This document shows, in pieces, positions 63,599 to 64,000 of a DNA stretch of 64,000 nucleotides. The translations under genes were made by a program, and so were the position numbers. The notes under the pieces are model-generated. The model ran no database searches, was not told the origin of the DNA, and worked only from the letters and a program-made list of their open reading frames with translations. The first letter of the stretch is position 1. Each line of letters begins with the position of its first letter. The DNA comes from Aquilaria yunnanensis (lineage: Eukaryota; Streptophyta; Magnoliopsida; Malvales; Thymelaeaceae), in the NCBI GenBank assembly GCA_039654915.1, contig CM077593.1, forward strand, positions 113,633,413 through 113,697,412. Direction: 5' to 3'.

Positions 63599-64000
63599 AA
63601 AATTACAAAAACCCCAATGTGGTTTGATTTAACCTATACTTTGCCTCCTCTATTTTAAAAAACCTACACTTTATCCCATGTTTGTTTTACAGTGTCCGAC
63701 AAAAATTTTTGAAATCCTAATTTAAACTATTTGATAATAATCTTTCAGTAATTTTAAAATTTTTGATATTTTTTGACAGTTAATTGACCTTTAAAAAATA
63801 TTGATATTTATTTACAACGAGAAAAATACATTTATAGAAAGAAAAATTGATAATTTAAAATGTCTATTAAGTATAAAAAAAAATATTTAAAAAGATTGAA
63901 ATTATTGGAAGATGACTATTGTATAGTTTAAATACAGTTTAGAAGTTATTATTGGACAGTGTAAAAAATACATGAGGTAAAGTGTAGATTTCTAAAAATA
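63599..64000. mobile_element. Palindromic MITE, family A, copy 3 (cut by window end)
   Basis: It starts AAATTACAAAAACCCC. It shares CCTATACTTTGCC, AACCTACACTTTATCCC, TAATTTAAACTATTTGA and AATTTTAAAATTTTTGA with copy 1 at 13719. The right side (TACATGAGGTAAAGTGTAG) mirrors the left, and the sequence runs off the window. Confidence 0.65.

Overview
This is plant nuclear DNA, most likely from a eudicot. The coding genes have GT-AG introns and AT-rich spacers. The families present are plant-specific or plant-type: callose synthase, a DYW-class PPR protein, an MFS polyol transporter, FAR1/MULE transposase and plant-type RPB2. I cannot name the species. Because this is eukaryotic DNA, there are no operons, ribosome-binding sites or CRISPR arrays to report.

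Region 1 (1 to about 9 kb) is a large Mutator-like (MULE) element whose left end lies outside the window. It carries, on the plus strand, an eight-exon Ulp1/C48 SUMO-protease-like gene (66-4140, 5' end missing) and an intronless At1g67623-type F-box gene (4792-5322). Convergent on the minus strand is a six-exon FAR1-type transposase gene (5830-8756) whose DDE triad and SWIM zinc finger are all readable. Its non-coding parts are filled with variants of a word built on AAAGTGTCTATT, including an 11-unit 22-bp minisatellite inside an intron.

Region 2 (9-22 kb) has no gene I can support. It holds a palindromic MITE, a nested 2.7-kb tandem duplication (15403-18099), an LTR-like fragment and a 628-bp TIR element with near-perfect target-site duplications (18932-19559).

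Region 3 (22-28 kb) is one uninterrupted 1776-codon callose synthase gene of the CalS11/GSL1 type on the minus strand. Region 4 (28-36 kb) is a mobile-element graveyard: MITEs, remnants of LINE RNase H and LINE ORF1 (DUF4283), and a 1007-bp MULE with a perfect 9-bp target duplication (33209-34215).

Region 5 (36-58 kb) is the gene-rich part: an intronless DYW-PPR gene close to At2g33760 (minus), the complete 25-exon RNA polymerase II second-largest subunit gene RPB2 (plus, 1194 aa), a small coiled-coil gene that looks like the meiotic axis gene ASY4 (minus, convergent with RPB2), and a polyol transporter 4-like gene (plus) broken by an in-frame TGA and a C-terminal frameshift. Region 6 (58-64 kb) is intergenic. 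It has one candidate promoter (G-box plus TATA near 60.65 kb), a half TIR related to the 18.9-kb element, and a third copy of the palindromic MITE cut by the window end.

The host genes serve unrelated jobs (cell-wall glucan synthesis, organelle RNA editing, transcription, meiotic axis, polyol transport). The only cluster that looks like a functional unit is the transposon at the left end.
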